From the NCBI GenBank assembly GCA_948470755.1, contig CAOKPU010000036.1, positions 1 through 32,612 of the forward strand: a stretch of 32,612 bases of DNA. The letters are read 5' to 3'. Shown here in pieces: positions 14,164 through 23,941 of the stretch. The DNA comes from an uncultured Lachnospiraceae bacterium (GTDB lineage: Bacteria; Bacillota; Clostridia; Lachnospirales; Lachnospiraceae). The translations under genes and the position numbers were made by a program. The notes beneath the pieces were generated by a model that worked only from the letters and a program-made list of their open reading frames with translations, was not told the DNA's origin and did not search any database. Within the stretch, counting starts at the first letter, position 1. Every line of letters begins with the position of its first letter.

Positions 14164-16343
14164 CAGAAGGAAAAAATTATTCAGGGCAGTTGGTTTTTGG
14201 GCTGGATATCGGGACGAGGAGTATCGTGGGTACGGTAGGGTACCGGAATAACAATCGTTTTTATGCGGTGGCGCAGCGGATCAAAGAACATGAAACCCGT
14301 GCGATGTTGGACGGGCAGATTCATGATATCCGCAAAGTGGGAGAGACTGTCCGACAGGTAAAAGAAGAGCTGGAGAAAGCCATAGGGCGCAGCCTGACGG
14401 ATGCTTGCATAGCAGCGGCCGGACGTGTGCTGCGTACCGTCAATGTAACGGTGGAGACGGAATTTGGCTACGACAAAGAGATTACGCAGGAAGATATGTA
14501 TGCGCTTACAACCCTTGGCGTGGAAAAGGCATATGAAATGCTCCAGAAAGAAAATGATATGGATATGCGGTTTTACTGCGTAGGGCATTCTGTGATCCAT
14601 TATTATATCAACCGCTATCCGATTTCCAATCCTGACGGGCATAAGGCAAAAATATTGAGTGCGGAAATGATTGCCACGTTTTTGCCGGACGATGTAGTGG
14701 ATGGATTGAACAAAGCGGTGGGGCTGGCAGGGCTTAATGTGGTGAATATGACGTTGGAGCCTATTGCGGCCATTCAGGTGGCAATCCCGGAAATGTACCG
14801 GATGTTGAATATTGCTTTAGTCGATGTCGGAGCGGGGACTTCAGATATCTCCATAACAAAGGACGGAAGCATTATCGCTTTCGGGATGCTTCCCATGGCC
14901 GGGGACGCCTTGACGGAAACTATTGCAAAGCACTGCCTTGTTGATTTTGCCACGGCGGAGCAGATAAAAAAAGACGCAGGGCTGATGAAAGAAATTTCTT
15001 ATAAAGATATCATGGGTTTGCAGCAAAGCATTGCAAAGGAAGAGCTGTTGCAAGTATTGGAGCCCGTGATACAGTCTATGGCCGTAGGAGTGGCGGATAA
15101 AATAAAGGAATTGAATGGGGGAAAGTCTGTCAGCGCTGTCTTTGTTGTGGGCGGGGGCGGAAAAATGGAAAGCTATACCGACCATTTGGCGGAAGAACTT
15201 GGCATACAAAAAGAAAGAGTTGCCGTACGCGGGAGCGAGGTATTGCAGCAAGTGGAATTTCTGGAGGATAATGTTGTCAAAGACTCCCTTTTAGTTACCC
15301 CTATCGGTATTTGCCTTAGTTTTTACGAACAGAGCAATAACTTTATTTTTGTGGATTTTAACGGACAGAGGATAAAGTTGTATGATAATAATATGCTGGC
15401 GGTAGTGGATGCCGCTATGCAGGCGGAGTTTGCAAAAGAAGGGTTGTTCCCCAAAAGAGGGAAGGAACTGAATTTTACAGTAAACGGGAAAGCGAGGATT
15501 GTCCGCGGGCAGTTGGGGGAAGCGGCTGTGATCCGCGTAAATGGGGAAGAAGCGGATATACACACCCCGATTCATGGAGGGGATAGGATCGAAGTTATTC
15601 CATCTACTGCGGGAGCGGCGGCGGCTATGGAACTGGGGGCCTTAAATGAGTTCGGGGATGTGATCCGGGTAACTGTAAATGATAAGAAAATCGATTTGCC
15701 AAAGTTTGCGAGAGTGAATGGGCAGCTTCAGTCCGGTTACTATGATATTAAAGACCACGATGTGATTGAAATGTTAAATTATTACACTGTAAAGCAGATT
15801 GCAGATTTTATGGATGTCATGGTGGATCATAGGATCAATATGTATGTAAATCAGCAGTTGGCCGATATGGATACTTGTGTTTATGAAAACTTTACCGTAT
15901 CATGGGCGATGAAAGGGACGGATGCGGATACATGGCTGACGGCGCAGGAAAAGGCGGCGATGGCGGCGATAGAAAGAAACAGGATGCCGGAGCCGCTAGA
16001 ATACGCCTGGCCGGTGGAAAGCGATGCGGAAGCGGAAAAGGCGGGGGAAGGAGAAGGGGACGTTAGCCGGGATGAAATATCTGACAAGTACGATGCCGGG
16101 GAAGGCGGGGCTTTTCAGGAGAGAGAGGCAGCAACTTTGCCGATCACCGTTACCGTAAATGGAAGGCCGGTGGCGATGGACGGAAAAGACACTTATGTCT
16201 TTGTGGACGTTTTTGATTATATTGACTTTGATTTGTCCAAACCGCAGGGCGCACGCGTCGTGACGAAACGGAACGGGCAGATATCACGGTATATGGGGCC
16301 GGTAGAAGACGGGGATGTCTTGGAAGTATATTGGGAAAATTAA
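14160..16343 (+). CDS. Large FtsA/PilM-like actin-fold protein
   Basis: Residues about 10-340 form an actin-fold (ASKHA) ATPase: phosphate-1 loop GLDIGTRSIVGTVG, an FtsA-type segment around AGRVLRTVNVTVETE, phosphate-2 loop ALVDVGAGTSDISI, and adenosine site VFVVGGGGKME. FtsA and PilM proteins of this family are usually 350-450 aa, while this one is 727 aa. The extra half contains two similar segments, FTVNGKARIV (about 440) and VTVNGRPVAM (about 663), that look like beta-rich modules. A Glu/Gly-rich linker lies between (about 620-658). I see no membrane-targeting helix at the end, which closes with GDVLEVYWEN. The GTG start is supported by GGAGGAATATCT and the overlap with coaE. It could be a division, septation or shape protein; calling it FtsA itself would be too strong. 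Confidence 0.82.
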   Translation: MTEGKNYSGQLVFGLDIGTRSIVGTVGYRNNNRFYAVAQRIKEHETRAMLDGQIHDIRKVGETVRQVKEELEKAIGRSLTDACIAAAGRVLRTVNVTVETEFGYDKEITQEDMYALTTLGVEKAYEMLQKENDMDMRFYCVGHSVIHYYINRYPISNPDGHKAKILSAEMIATFLPDDVVDGLNKAVGLAGLNVVNMTLEPIAAIQVAIPEMYRMLNIALVDVGAGTSDISITKDGSIIAFGMLPMAGDALTETIAKHCLVDFATAEQIKKDAGLMKEISYKDIMGLQQSIAKEELLQVLEPVIQSMAVGVADKIKELNGGKSVSAVFVVGGGGKMESYTDHLAEELGIQKERVAVRGSEVLQQVEFLEDNVVKDSLLVTPIGICLSFYEQSNNFIFVDFNGQRIKLYDNNMLAVVDAAMQAEFAKEGLFPKRGKELNFTVNGKARIVRGQLGEAAVIRVNGEEADIHTPIHGGDRIEVIPSTAGAAAAMELGALNEFGDVIRVTVNDKKIDLPKFARVNGQLQSGYYDIKDHDVIEMLNYYTVKQIADFMDVMVDHRINMYVNQQLADMDTCVYENFTVSWAMKGTDADTWLTAQEKAAMAAIERNRMPEPLEYAWPVESDAEAEKAGEGEGDVSRDEISDKYDAGEGGAFQEREAATLPITVTVNGRPVAMDGKDTYVFVDVFDYIDFDLSKPQGARVVTKRNGQISRYMGPVEDGDVLEVYWEN

Positions 16344-16367
16344 AAATGGAAAGGCTGGATAAAGGAT

Positions 16368-17168
16368 ATGCGGATGTGCAGTATTGCCAGCGGGAGCAGC
16401 GGGAACTGTATCTATGTAGGTTCCGACGCCACACATATACTTGTGGACGTAGGCATTAGCGGCAAAAAGACAAAAGAAGGGCTGGAAAGGCTTGGAGTGA
16501 AGGCGGAAGAACTGGATGGGATATTTATTACCCATGAACATGCGGACCATATAAACGGACTGGGAGTGATGGCGAGAAAATACGGCATTCCTGTTTATGG
16601 GACAAAGGGGACCTTGGAGGCTGTCCGTTGTTCTTCCGGCATAGGAGAGATCGATAGCAGCCTTTTTTGTGAAGTGAAAGCGGATAATAAGATAACCGTT
16701 AAAGATCTGACATTAAACCCTATGAGGATATCCCATGATGCGGCGGAGCCGGTGGCTTACCGCATCAGCCATGGGAAGCAGAGGCTGGGGATTATCACGG
16801 ATTTGGGATGTTACAATGATTACACGGTGGAATGCCTTAGAGGGATGAATGCATTATTAATCGAGGCAAATCATGATGTGAACATGCTTCAAGTGGGGCC
16901 GTACCCCTATTATTTAAAGAAACGGATTGCGGGGGAAAGAGGGCATCTTTCCAATGAACTTTCCGGCCGTCTTCTATGCCGCCTGTTAAATGATAAGATG
17001 CAGACGATCGTATTGGGGCATTTGAGTAAAGAAAATAATCTGCCGGAGCTTGCTTATGAAACGGTAAGGGTAGAGATCGCAATGGCGGATAATGAATATA
17101 AGGCGAATGATTTTCCGATCAGGATAGCAAACCGGAGTGAAGTCTCGGAAATTATTGAAATTGCATAA
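16368..17168 (+). CDS. MBL-fold metallo-hydrolase, WalJ/YycJ type
   Basis: The 266-aa protein belongs to the metallo-beta-lactamase fold with the dinuclear metal motif THEHADH (about residue 58). Further metal ligands are in RISHDAAEP, ITDLGC and LGHLSKENN. The N-terminal SIASGSSGNCIYVG is typical of the WalJ/YycJ subgroup, which in Bacillus is linked to the WalRK cell-wall system and is reported to act as a 5'-3' exonuclease-like enzyme. No walRK genes are present. ATG 16368 is given; ATG 16374 has a better-spaced AAGG. It ends the polA-coaE-FtsA-like run with short gaps. Confidence 0.88.
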   Translation: MRMCSIASGSSGNCIYVGSDATHILVDVGISGKKTKEGLERLGVKAEELDGIFITHEHADHINGLGVMARKYGIPVYGTKGTLEAVRCSSGIGEIDSSLFCEVKADNKITVKDLTLNPMRISHDAAEPVAYRISHGKQRLGIITDLGCYNDYTVECLRGMNALLIEANHDVNMLQVGPYPYYLKKRIAGERGHLSNELSGRLLCRLLNDKMQTIVLGHLSKENNLPELAYETVRVEIAMADNEYKANDFPIRIANRSEVSEIIEIA

Positions 17169-17202
17169 GGACAGCGTAAAAAGCGCGGAATGGGAGTGGA
17201 TG

Positions 17203-17475
17203 ATGAAAAAGACAATTATTACTGTAGTCGGTAAAGATACCGTAGGCATTATTGCAAAGGTATGTACATATCTGGCGGAGAATAAAATCAATATCCTGGA
17301 CATTTCACAGACGATCGTACAGGGATATTTTAATATGATGATGATTGTGGATACCAGCCGGACGGATAAGCATTTCGGCGATATGGTGGATGAACTGGGT
17401 GCGCTGGGAGAAGAAATCGGCGTACTCATCAAATGCCAGAAGGAAGAGATTTTTGACAAAATGCATAGGATTTGA
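17203..17475 (+). CDS. ACT-domain protein (UPF0237 / GcvR-like)
   Basis: The 90-aa protein is a single ACT domain: KTIITVVGKDTVGIIAKVCT (first strand and helix), NILDISQTIVQGYFNMMMIV, and a C-terminal helix with KCQKEEIFDKMHRI. ACT domains bind amino acids or other small ligands. This small form is commonly encoded immediately before UPF0210 genes, as here (15 nt between). I chose ATG 17203 (or the tandem ATG 17200) after GGGAG. The upstream start at 17137 would overlap the MBL gene and add unrelated residues. The ligand is unknown. Confidence 0.9.
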   Translation: MKKTIITVVGKDTVGIIAKVCTYLAENKINILDISQTIVQGYFNMMMIVDTSRTDKHFGDMVDELGALGEEIGVLIKCQKEEIFDKMHRI

Positions 17476-17490
17476 GGGATGAGAGGAACT

Positions 17491-18855
17491 ATGATTAATA
17501 TTTATGAGGTGGCAGAAACCAATCAGATGATTGAAAAAGAAAATCTGGACGTGAGGACGATAACATTGGGCATCAGTCTCTTGGACTGCATAGATTCCGA
17601 TTTGGAAAGGCTGAACGGCAAGATATATCGTAAGATTTATGAAGCAGCTAAAGATTTGGTAAAAACGGGGGAAGATATTTCAAGGGAATTTGGGATTCCC
17701 ATTGTGAATAAGAGGATATCCGTAACGCCTGTTGCGTTGATCGGCGGGGCTGCATGCAAAAGTGCAAAGGATTTTGCAGAAATTGCAAAAACCCTGGATA
17801 AAGTGGCTCACGAAGTGGGAGTGAATTTTATTGGAGGTTATTCGGCGCTTGTTTCAAAAGGGATGACGGAGGCGGACCGGCTTTTGATCCATTCCATCCC
17901 GCTGGCGCTTTCCTCTACGGAGAGGGTGTGCAGTTCCGTGAATCTGGGATCTACGAAGACAGGGATCAATATGGATGCGGTGAAGCTGATGGGGGAAATT
18001 GTCAAGCAAACGGCGGAATATACAAAAGATGCGGACTCTTTGGGATGTGCCAAGCTGGTGGTATTCTGCAATGCACCGGATGACAATCCTTTTATGGCAG
18101 GCGCTTTCCATGGAGTGACGGAAAGCGATCGGATCATTAATGTGGGGGTCAGCGGGCCGGGTGTGGTGAAAACTGCGCTTAGCAAGGTGCGTGGGGAAAA
18201 TTTTGAGGTGCTTTGCGAAACGATTAAAAAAACGGCCTTTAAGGTGACGAGAGTAGGGCAGTTGGTGGCACAGGAAGCTTCCAAGCGGATGCAAGTGCCT
18301 TTTGGGATTGTAGATTTATCTTTGGCCCCTACGCCGGCCATCGGGGACAGTGTGGCGGATATTTTATGCGAGATCGGCTTAGAATATGCGGGGGCGCCCG
18401 GAACAACGGCGGCCCTTGCCCTGTTAAATGATCAGGTAAAGAAGGGCGGAGTGATGGCTTCCTCCTACGTGGGAGGTTTGAGCGGCGCTTTCATCCCGGT
18501 TAGCGAAGACCAGGGGATGATCGATGCGGTTGCTGCAGGGGCCCTCACATTGGAGAAATTGGAGGCGATGACTTGCGTATGTTCCGTAGGCCTGGATATG
18601 ATCGCCATTCCGGGGGATACGAAGGCAACGACGATTGCAGGGATTATAGCGGATGAAATGGCGATCGGTATGGTAAACCAGAAAACGACGGCGGTGAGGA
18701 TTATTCCGGTCATTGGCAAAACGGTAGGGGAAAAGGTGGAATTCGGCGGTTTGTTAGGGTATGCGCCGGTAATGCCTGTCAATCGTTTTTCCTGCGACGC
18801 ATTTGTGAACCGGGGCGGAAGGATTCCGGCGCCCATTCATAGTTTCAAAAACTAA
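17491..18855 (+). CDS. UPF0210 / PFL-family protein
   Basis: The 454-aa protein matches the UPF0210 family (DUF711), which has a glycyl-radical-enzyme-like alpha/beta barrel fold but no settled function. Characteristic segments are [18 protein letters not shown] at the N-terminus, [29 protein letters not shown], and [18 protein letters not shown]. The length is typical. Start ATG 17491 is preceded by AGAGGA 4 nt away, so the in-frame ATG at 17479 is less likely. The ACT protein upstream is its usual partner and may regulate it. A terminator follows. Confidence 0.93.
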   Translation: MINIYEVAETNQMIEKENLDVRTITLGISLLDCIDSDLERLNGKIYRKIYEAAKDLVKTGEDISREFGIPIVNKRISVTPVALIGGAACKSAKDFAEIAKTLDKVAHEVGVNFIGGYSALVSKGMTEADRLLIHSIPLALSSTERVCSSVNLGSTKTGINMDAVKLMGEIVKQTAEYTKDADSLGCAKLVVFCNAPDDNPFMAGAFHGVTESDRIINVGVSGPGVVKTALSKVRGENFEVLCETIKKTAFKVTRVGQLVAQEASKRMQVPFGIVDLSLAPTPAIGDSVADILCEIGLEYAGAPGTTAALALLNDQVKKGGVMASSYVGGLSGAFIPVSEDQGMIDAVAAGALTLEKLEAMTCVCSVGLDMIAIPGDTKATTIAGIIADEMAIGMVNQKTTAVRIIPVIGKTVGEKVEFGGLLGYAPVMPVNRFSCDAFVNRGGRIPAPIHSFKN

Positions 18856-18927
18856 ACGATGAGACATTGCACCTGTATACCTTAAGGATAAGGGTATGGG
18901 GCGATGGGAAAAGGACAAAAGCGGAAG

Positions 18928-18962
18928 GCGTATAGGCGGCAGGGGAGCCTATGCGCTTTTTA
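18928..18962 (+). terminator. Intrinsic terminator after the UPF0210 gene
   Basis: GCGTATAGGC (18928-18937) pairs with GCCTATGCGC (18947-18956) through one G-U, and the hairpin is followed by TTTTT. It separates the housekeeping genes from the lipoprotein/transporter cluster. Confidence 0.88.
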
Positions 18963-18991
18963 TGGTTCAGAAATTATTAAGAAAAGTGTGA

Positions 18992-19020
18992 TTGTGCTGG
19001 GGGAGTGGATGTGATATGAT
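18992..19020 (+). promoter_or_regulatory. Candidate promoter of the lipoprotein/transporter operon
   Basis: TTGTGC (18992-18997), a 17-nt spacer and TATGAT (19015-19020) precede the first lipoprotein gene by about 80 nt. A weak hairpin (CCAAT 19056-19060 with ATTGG 19079-19083, CCC with GGG inside) lies just before the ribosome binding site. Confidence 0.55.
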
Positions 19021-19100
19021 GCAATATATAGTGCTGTAACTGTGATTTCATTGTACCAATACCCCAACCTATAGGGCAATTGGAAATATGGAGGAATTAT

Positions 19101-21662
19101 ATGAAGAAAATAAACTGGAAAAAGGCGGTTTGTGTAGCTTTATTATTTGTTTTGGGGCTGCAGGCCGCAGGCTGCGGCGGTTCCGCAACAGAAAGCACAA
19201 CAGCGGCAAAGGAGTTTGTTTATGTGCCGGAATATCAGAAACTGAAAACGGAAGATGGGGTGGATGAGGTTTTTGTAGCAGGGGATATGCTTTATTACAA
19301 AGCCGGTTCTTACGATGAATCATCCCAAAGGTATAAAGAATATTTGGCAAAGCTGAAAATCGGTGAAGATACGCCGGAGACGATGCCGTTGGATTTTGGG
19401 GAGGACAGCAGCATTCAAAGAATAAAGGTGGATGCGGAAGGCAATGTTTTTGTATTGGTGAGTACATATCTCTACGGAGAAGACGGTGAGGCGGCATCTG
19501 CCGAAGAGACGGAGCCGGAAAGTGGGGAAGCGGACGAAGAAAGCGATGCGGAAAGCGGACAGGCTGCAAAAGGGGAAGATGAGCAAGGCGGGCAGGCTGC
19601 GGAAGGGGAAGATGGGCAGGACGGACAGGATCCGGAGGGTGAGACTGCAAAAGAAGAGGATCATGAAACGGAAGCCTCGGAAGAACTTTCCTATGAAGTG
19701 GTGGAAGAAAGCGGCGGTGGAGCGCATTCTTACTTTGTCGGAGGAAGCGGCGGCACGGCGGTGTTCCCGGGTTCCTCCGGGGACGAGGAAAGCGGGGTTC
19801 CCACCAGGATCATGGAAATATGCAGATTATCTGTAGACGGCGATCTGCTTTCCCGGACGGATATTACCGAATCGATGGGCGGGAATGCGGATGTCTATAT
19901 ACAGGATATGGAGACTGATAAAGATGGGAATCTTTATATTAGCCTGGATCAGGAGCTGCTTGTTTTTGACAAGGATGGGAAAGAAGTTTGCAGGATAGAG
20001 ACGACTAACTGGATCCATGATATTTTTTCAACGAAAGATGGCGAAGTATATGCCGCTTATTACGGCGATATGGATATCGAAGTCCATCCGGTTGACATCA
20101 AAGCAAAAGCAATGGGGGATGCGGAAAAAAATATAATAGTAGGAAATAACGGCGGATACCGGTTTATGCCCGGAACGGATACGGATCTTATATTCTGTGC
20201 GGACAATAATCTATATACGTATTCTTTTGGGGATGAGTCGCCGGAGAAAATATTGAATTGGATAGACTGCGATATTGATAAGGATGATGTCCGTTCTTTT
20301 ACCATGTTGGAAGATGGCAGGGTATTAGCGATGCTTTCCGGCTGGGACGATGAAAGTGGCGTAAGCACCACGGAGCTGGTGTATTTAACCAAAAAGAAGG
20401 GATCGGAGGTTGCAGAAAAGAAGATCCTTACTTATGGGACCCTCTATCTGGATTATTTTGTCCGGAAGGAAGTTATTGAATTTAACAGGACGAATCCGGA
20501 ATACCGCATCGAAGTAAAAGAGTATATTACGGAAAATACGGCGGAAGGCTACGGCTCCGGACAGGAACAGATGAATACGGATATCATTAGCGGGAAAGGC
20601 CCTGACATTATCGAACTTTCCGGCAGCAATATGCAGATGTATGCGGCGAAAGGGATATTAGAGGATCTGTATCCCTATATGGATGCGGATGCAGAAATCA
20701 ATAAGGAAGATTATCTGGAGAGCGTCAGGAAAGCGTTTGAAATAGACGGGAAGCTATATACGATGCCGTCGCGGTTTTACATCAATACGGTGCTGGCAAA
20801 GACGTCGGAAGTAGGGGAGCGGCAAAGCATCACTTTGGAAGAACTCATGGAAATTATGGACAGGCTTCCGGAAAACGCCCAGCTTTATGAATACGCTACA
20901 AAAAGTTCTATTTTAATGTATAATATTATGATGAACATGGATCAATATGTGGATTGGGGGACCGGGGAATGTAAATTCAGCAGCGATGAATTTATCCGTG
21001 CACTGGAATTTGCCAATCGGTTTGATACGGAAGCTTATTATGATCAGAATGGTTTGAGCAGGCCGGCAAAAATTAAACAAGGGCTTTTGCTCATGACGGA
21101 AACATCGATCAGTTCCGTGGAAGAGTATATTTTATATGAAGCTATGTTCCGTGAACCGATTACTTTTGTGGGGTATCCGACGACAAAGGACAACGGCTCT
21201 TTCTTAAGCCATGATGGTTCCATATTGGCCATGAATGCAAAATCAAAGAATAAGGATGGGGTATGGCAGTTTATCAGGCAGCATCTGACAAAGGAGGCAC
21301 AGGAAAGCGATACAGGAAGAGGCGGTGGTTTTCCGGTGATGGAGTCGGCTTTGGAGAAGCAATTTGAGAAGGCGATGAAGGAAGAATATTACGAGGATGT
21401 AGACGGCAGCAAGAAGAGGTCGGAAAAGACTACTTGGGGATATGATGATTTTTCGGTGAAAATCTATGCTGCTAAAGATTATGAAATAGAGACGATCCGA
21501 AACTTGATTGAGGGTACGGATACGTTGTATCAGTATGATCAGAAAATGATGGACATTATTTCAGAAGAGGCCAACGCTTATTTTGAAGGCCAGAAAAATG
21601 CAAAAGAAGTAGCGGATATTATCCAGAACCGTATACAGGTTTATGTCAATGAGAATCGGTAA
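19101..21662 (+). CDS. Lipoprotein 1: propeller-like domain fused to a solute-binding domain
   Basis: The 853-aa product has a type II signal peptide (LLFVLGLQAAGC, lipidated Cys25), so it should be anchored on the outer face of the membrane. Residues about 35-435 contain repeated short beta motifs with DGxxY/V patterns (DKDGNLYISLDQELLVFDKD; STKDGEVYAAYYG), suggesting a beta-propeller. This region is interrupted by a Glu/Gly/Gln/Ser-rich low-complexity stretch (about 126-230). From about 440 on it resembles a family 1 extracellular solute-binding protein (LTYGTLYLDYFVRKEVIEFN, MNTDIISGKGPDIIEL, FEIDGKLYTMPSRF). It ends NAKEVADIIQNRIQVYVNEN, nearly identical to lipoprotein 3. ATG 19101 follows GGAGGAATTAT. 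The ligand is unknown. Confidence 0.85.
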   Translation: MKKINWKKAVCVALLFVLGLQAAGCGGSATESTTAAKEFVYVPEYQKLKTEDGVDEVFVAGDMLYYKAGSYDESSQRYKEYLAKLKIGEDTPETMPLDFGEDSSIQRIKVDAEGNVFVLVSTYLYGEDGEAASAEETEPESGEADEESDAESGQAAKGEDEQGGQAAEGEDGQDGQDPEGETAKEEDHETEASEELSYEVVEESGGGAHSYFVGGSGGTAVFPGSSGDEESGVPTRIMEICRLSVDGDLLSRTDITESMGGNADVYIQDMETDKDGNLYISLDQELLVFDKDGKEVCRIETTNWIHDIFSTKDGEVYAAYYGDMDIEVHPVDIKAKAMGDAEKNIIVGNNGGYRFMPGTDTDLIFCADNNLYTYSFGDESPEKILNWIDCDIDKDDVRSFTMLEDGRVLAMLSGWDDESGVSTTELVYLTKKKGSEVAEKKILTYGTLYLDYFVRKEVIEFNRTNPEYRIEVKEYITENTAEGYGSGQEQMNTDIISGKGPDIIELSGSNMQMYAAKGILEDLYPYMDADAEINKEDYLESVRKAFEIDGKLYTMPSRFYINTVLAKTSEVGERQSITLEELMEIMDRLPENAQLYEYATKSSILMYNIMMNMDQYVDWGTGECKFSSDEFIRALEFANRFDTEAYYDQNGLSRPAKIKQGLLLMTETSISSVEEYILYEAMFREPITFVGYPTTKDNGSFLSHDGSILAMNAKSKNKDGVWQFIRQHLTKEAQESDTGRGGGFPVMESALEKQFEKAMKEEYYEDVDGSKKRSEKTTWGYDDFSVKIYAAKDYEIETIRNLIEGTDTLYQYDQKMMDIISEEANAYFEGQKNAKEVADIIQNRIQVYVNENR

Positions 21663-21676
21663 GAAAGGAGAATGGG

Positions 21677-23926
21677 ATGAAGATTGGGAAGTGGTTTATG
21701 GCAGGAATGGCGTCCGTATTTGTTTTTGCATTGGCGGGCTGCGGGGAAAAGGGACAGGAGGCTCCTGAGGCGGCAAAAAGCGAAAGTGGGAATGAGGGCG
21801 GTTTTGTCTACGTGGCAGAGTATGAAGAATTGAAGGAAGACGGATATGTGACGGGTAATGTAACGATCAGCAATGATGGACATGTTATTTTTTCCGTAAG
21901 TAAAGAGGGCGGGGAAATGAAACTGATTTCCAGGAATACGGATGGAGAAAAGGCGGAGATTCCCTTAGATTTGGAAGAAAATACTTATATTGCGGCAATC
22001 GGTAAAGATATGGAAGGGAATTTCCTGTTAGGGCTTGTAACGTACAGCGGTTCTTTGAATGAACCGGACAGTGTCCCGGCAAATGTTATGGTGCGGAAAA
22101 TAGCGGCGGACGGAACGGTTTTGGAAGATACCGATATGGGGAAAGCTTTGTTAAATGTTCCGGAATTTTATATACAGGATTTGATTGAAGATAAAGAAGG
22201 GTATTATTATATTTGCGCAGGGCAGAAAGTATTTGTATTAAAGCCCGGCGGGGAATTGTATTTTGAAGTGGACGCCGGAAGTTATATCAGCAATATGTTC
22301 AGCATCAAAGGGGAAAAAACAGTGGTTGCCAATTATGGGGACATGGGCTGGGAAATGCGGGAAGTGGATTTGGCCGGAAAGGCATTAAAATCCCTGGATG
22401 CTCCTGTTACCTTTGATTATGGCACATATCAAAGCGGAGGGGAATATGCGGATATTCTTTATACTTTAGGAACGAAGCTTTATTCCTATAATCTGGGGGA
22501 AAGTGAACCGAAGGAAATCTTAAACTGGGTTGACAGCGATATTGACAGCGGCAATCTGAGGTCGTTTACGGTTCTTGAAGATGGGAGAGTGGCGGCGATT
22601 TCCTCGGACTGGAGTTCGGCGGAAAGCAATACGGAACTGGCGGTCCTTACCAAAAAGGATAGATCAGAAGTTTCGGAAAAGATCGTTCTTACTTATGGAA
22701 CGGCTTATATCCCCTATTTTGTGAAGACGGACGTGGTTGCTTTTAATAAGCAGAGCGATAAATACCGTATTGAAATTAAGGAATATGGGGAAGGGGATAA
22801 AGATTATGAGACTATGGTAAAACTTTGGACGGCGGATATATCCAGCGGCAATGGGCCGGATATCATCGATATGTATTATTGTCCGGTGGGTTTGCAGGAA
22901 TTGGTGTCTATGGGGGTTGTGGAAGACTTAAACCCTTATCTGGAAGCAGATGCGGAGATAAACCGGGAGGATTATGTTGACAATGCAATGAAAGCCTATG
23001 AGCTGGACGGGAAATTATATGCGATTATGCGGTGCTTTGGTTTATCTACCGTTATTGGAAAGACATCTGATGTGGGAGAGGGGACGTCATGGACGTTGGA
23101 CGATGTTTTTGCGCTGATGGAATCAAAAGGCAAGGATGTGGAGCTTTTTGAGTATACGACCAAATATAATGCCCTGCAGATGATGCTTCAGACAAACGGG
23201 GATTTGTTTGTAGATGAAAACGGTGTATGTGATTTCCAAAATGAGGAATTTATAAAGATCCTGGAATTCGCCAACCGGTTTCCGAAAGAAGTGCAATACG
23301 ATCCGAACGCGCCCAGTGATACTGAAAAAATAAGGGATGGAAAATTGCTTCTTTTAAAGGAGTCGGTGACTTCGGTACAGCAGTATCAACTTTATGAAGC
23401 GAAGTTTGGGGAACCTATTAATATGATCGGTTATCCTACTTCGGGAGAGAGCGGCATTATGCTGACTCCTAACGGTACCGCGGCGGCTATGAATATAAAT
23501 TCTAAAAATAAAGAAGGGGTCTGGGAATTCTTCAAGTTTTTAATGACGGAAGAAAGGCAGGAGAACCTGCAGTCCGCAAATGCCGGCTTCCCCATCTTAC
23601 GCAGCGCGTTGGAAAAGCAGTTTGAAGAAGATATGGAACCGGAGTATTATGAAGATACGGACGGAACCCAGAAAGAAATGCCGAAAGGCGTATGGACAAC
23701 CGGATCCACAGGAGAGGTAACTGTGGAGGTCTTTGCGGCCACGCAGGAACAGGTGGATAAGATAAAGCAGATGATTGAAAAGGCAGGGAATACGGAGATG
23801 GATTCCAAAATGCTGGATATTATTATGGAAGAAGCCCAAAGTTATTTTGACGGGCAGAAAAGTGCAGAGGATGTGGCGGGGTTAATACAGAACCGGATGC
23901 AGATTTATATCAGCGAAAAGAGATAG
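21677..23926 (+). CDS. Lipoprotein 2: propeller-like domain fused to a solute-binding domain
   Basis: This 749-aa paralogue of lipoprotein 1 starts 14 nt after it behind AAAGGAG. The signal peptide ends in FALAGC, with lipidated Cys22. Residues about 35-330 are propeller-like, with LNWVDSDIDSGNLRSFTVLE matching LNWIDCDIDKDDVRSFTMLE in lipoprotein 1. The solute-binding part begins near residue 334 (LTYGTAYIPYFVKTDVVAFN) and includes TADISSGNGPDIIDMYY and YELDGKLYAIMRCFG. It lacks the low-complexity insertion. Its position directly before the permease genes makes it the likeliest substrate-delivering protein of the set. Confidence 0.87.
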   Translation: MKIGKWFMAGMASVFVFALAGCGEKGQEAPEAAKSESGNEGGFVYVAEYEELKEDGYVTGNVTISNDGHVIFSVSKEGGEMKLISRNTDGEKAEIPLDLEENTYIAAIGKDMEGNFLLGLVTYSGSLNEPDSVPANVMVRKIAADGTVLEDTDMGKALLNVPEFYIQDLIEDKEGYYYICAGQKVFVLKPGGELYFEVDAGSYISNMFSIKGEKTVVANYGDMGWEMREVDLAGKALKSLDAPVTFDYGTYQSGGEYADILYTLGTKLYSYNLGESEPKEILNWVDSDIDSGNLRSFTVLEDGRVAAISSDWSSAESNTELAVLTKKDRSEVSEKIVLTYGTAYIPYFVKTDVVAFNKQSDKYRIEIKEYGEGDKDYETMVKLWTADISSGNGPDIIDMYYCPVGLQELVSMGVVEDLNPYLEADAEINREDYVDNAMKAYELDGKLYAIMRCFGLSTVIGKTSDVGEGTSWTLDDVFALMESKGKDVELFEYTTKYNALQMMLQTNGDLFVDENGVCDFQNEEFIKILEFANRFPKEVQYDPNAPSDTEKIRDGKLLLLKESVTSVQQYQLYEAKFGEPINMIGYPTSGESGIMLTPNGTAAAMNINSKNKEGVWEFFKFLMTEERQENLQSANAGFPILRSALEKQFEEDMEPEYYEDTDGTQKEMPKGVWTTGSTGEVTVEVFAATQEQVDKIKQMIEKAGNTEMDSKMLDIIMEEAQSYFDGQKSAEDVAGLIQNRMQIYISEKR

Positions 23927-23941
23927 AAGGCAGCTTTAACC

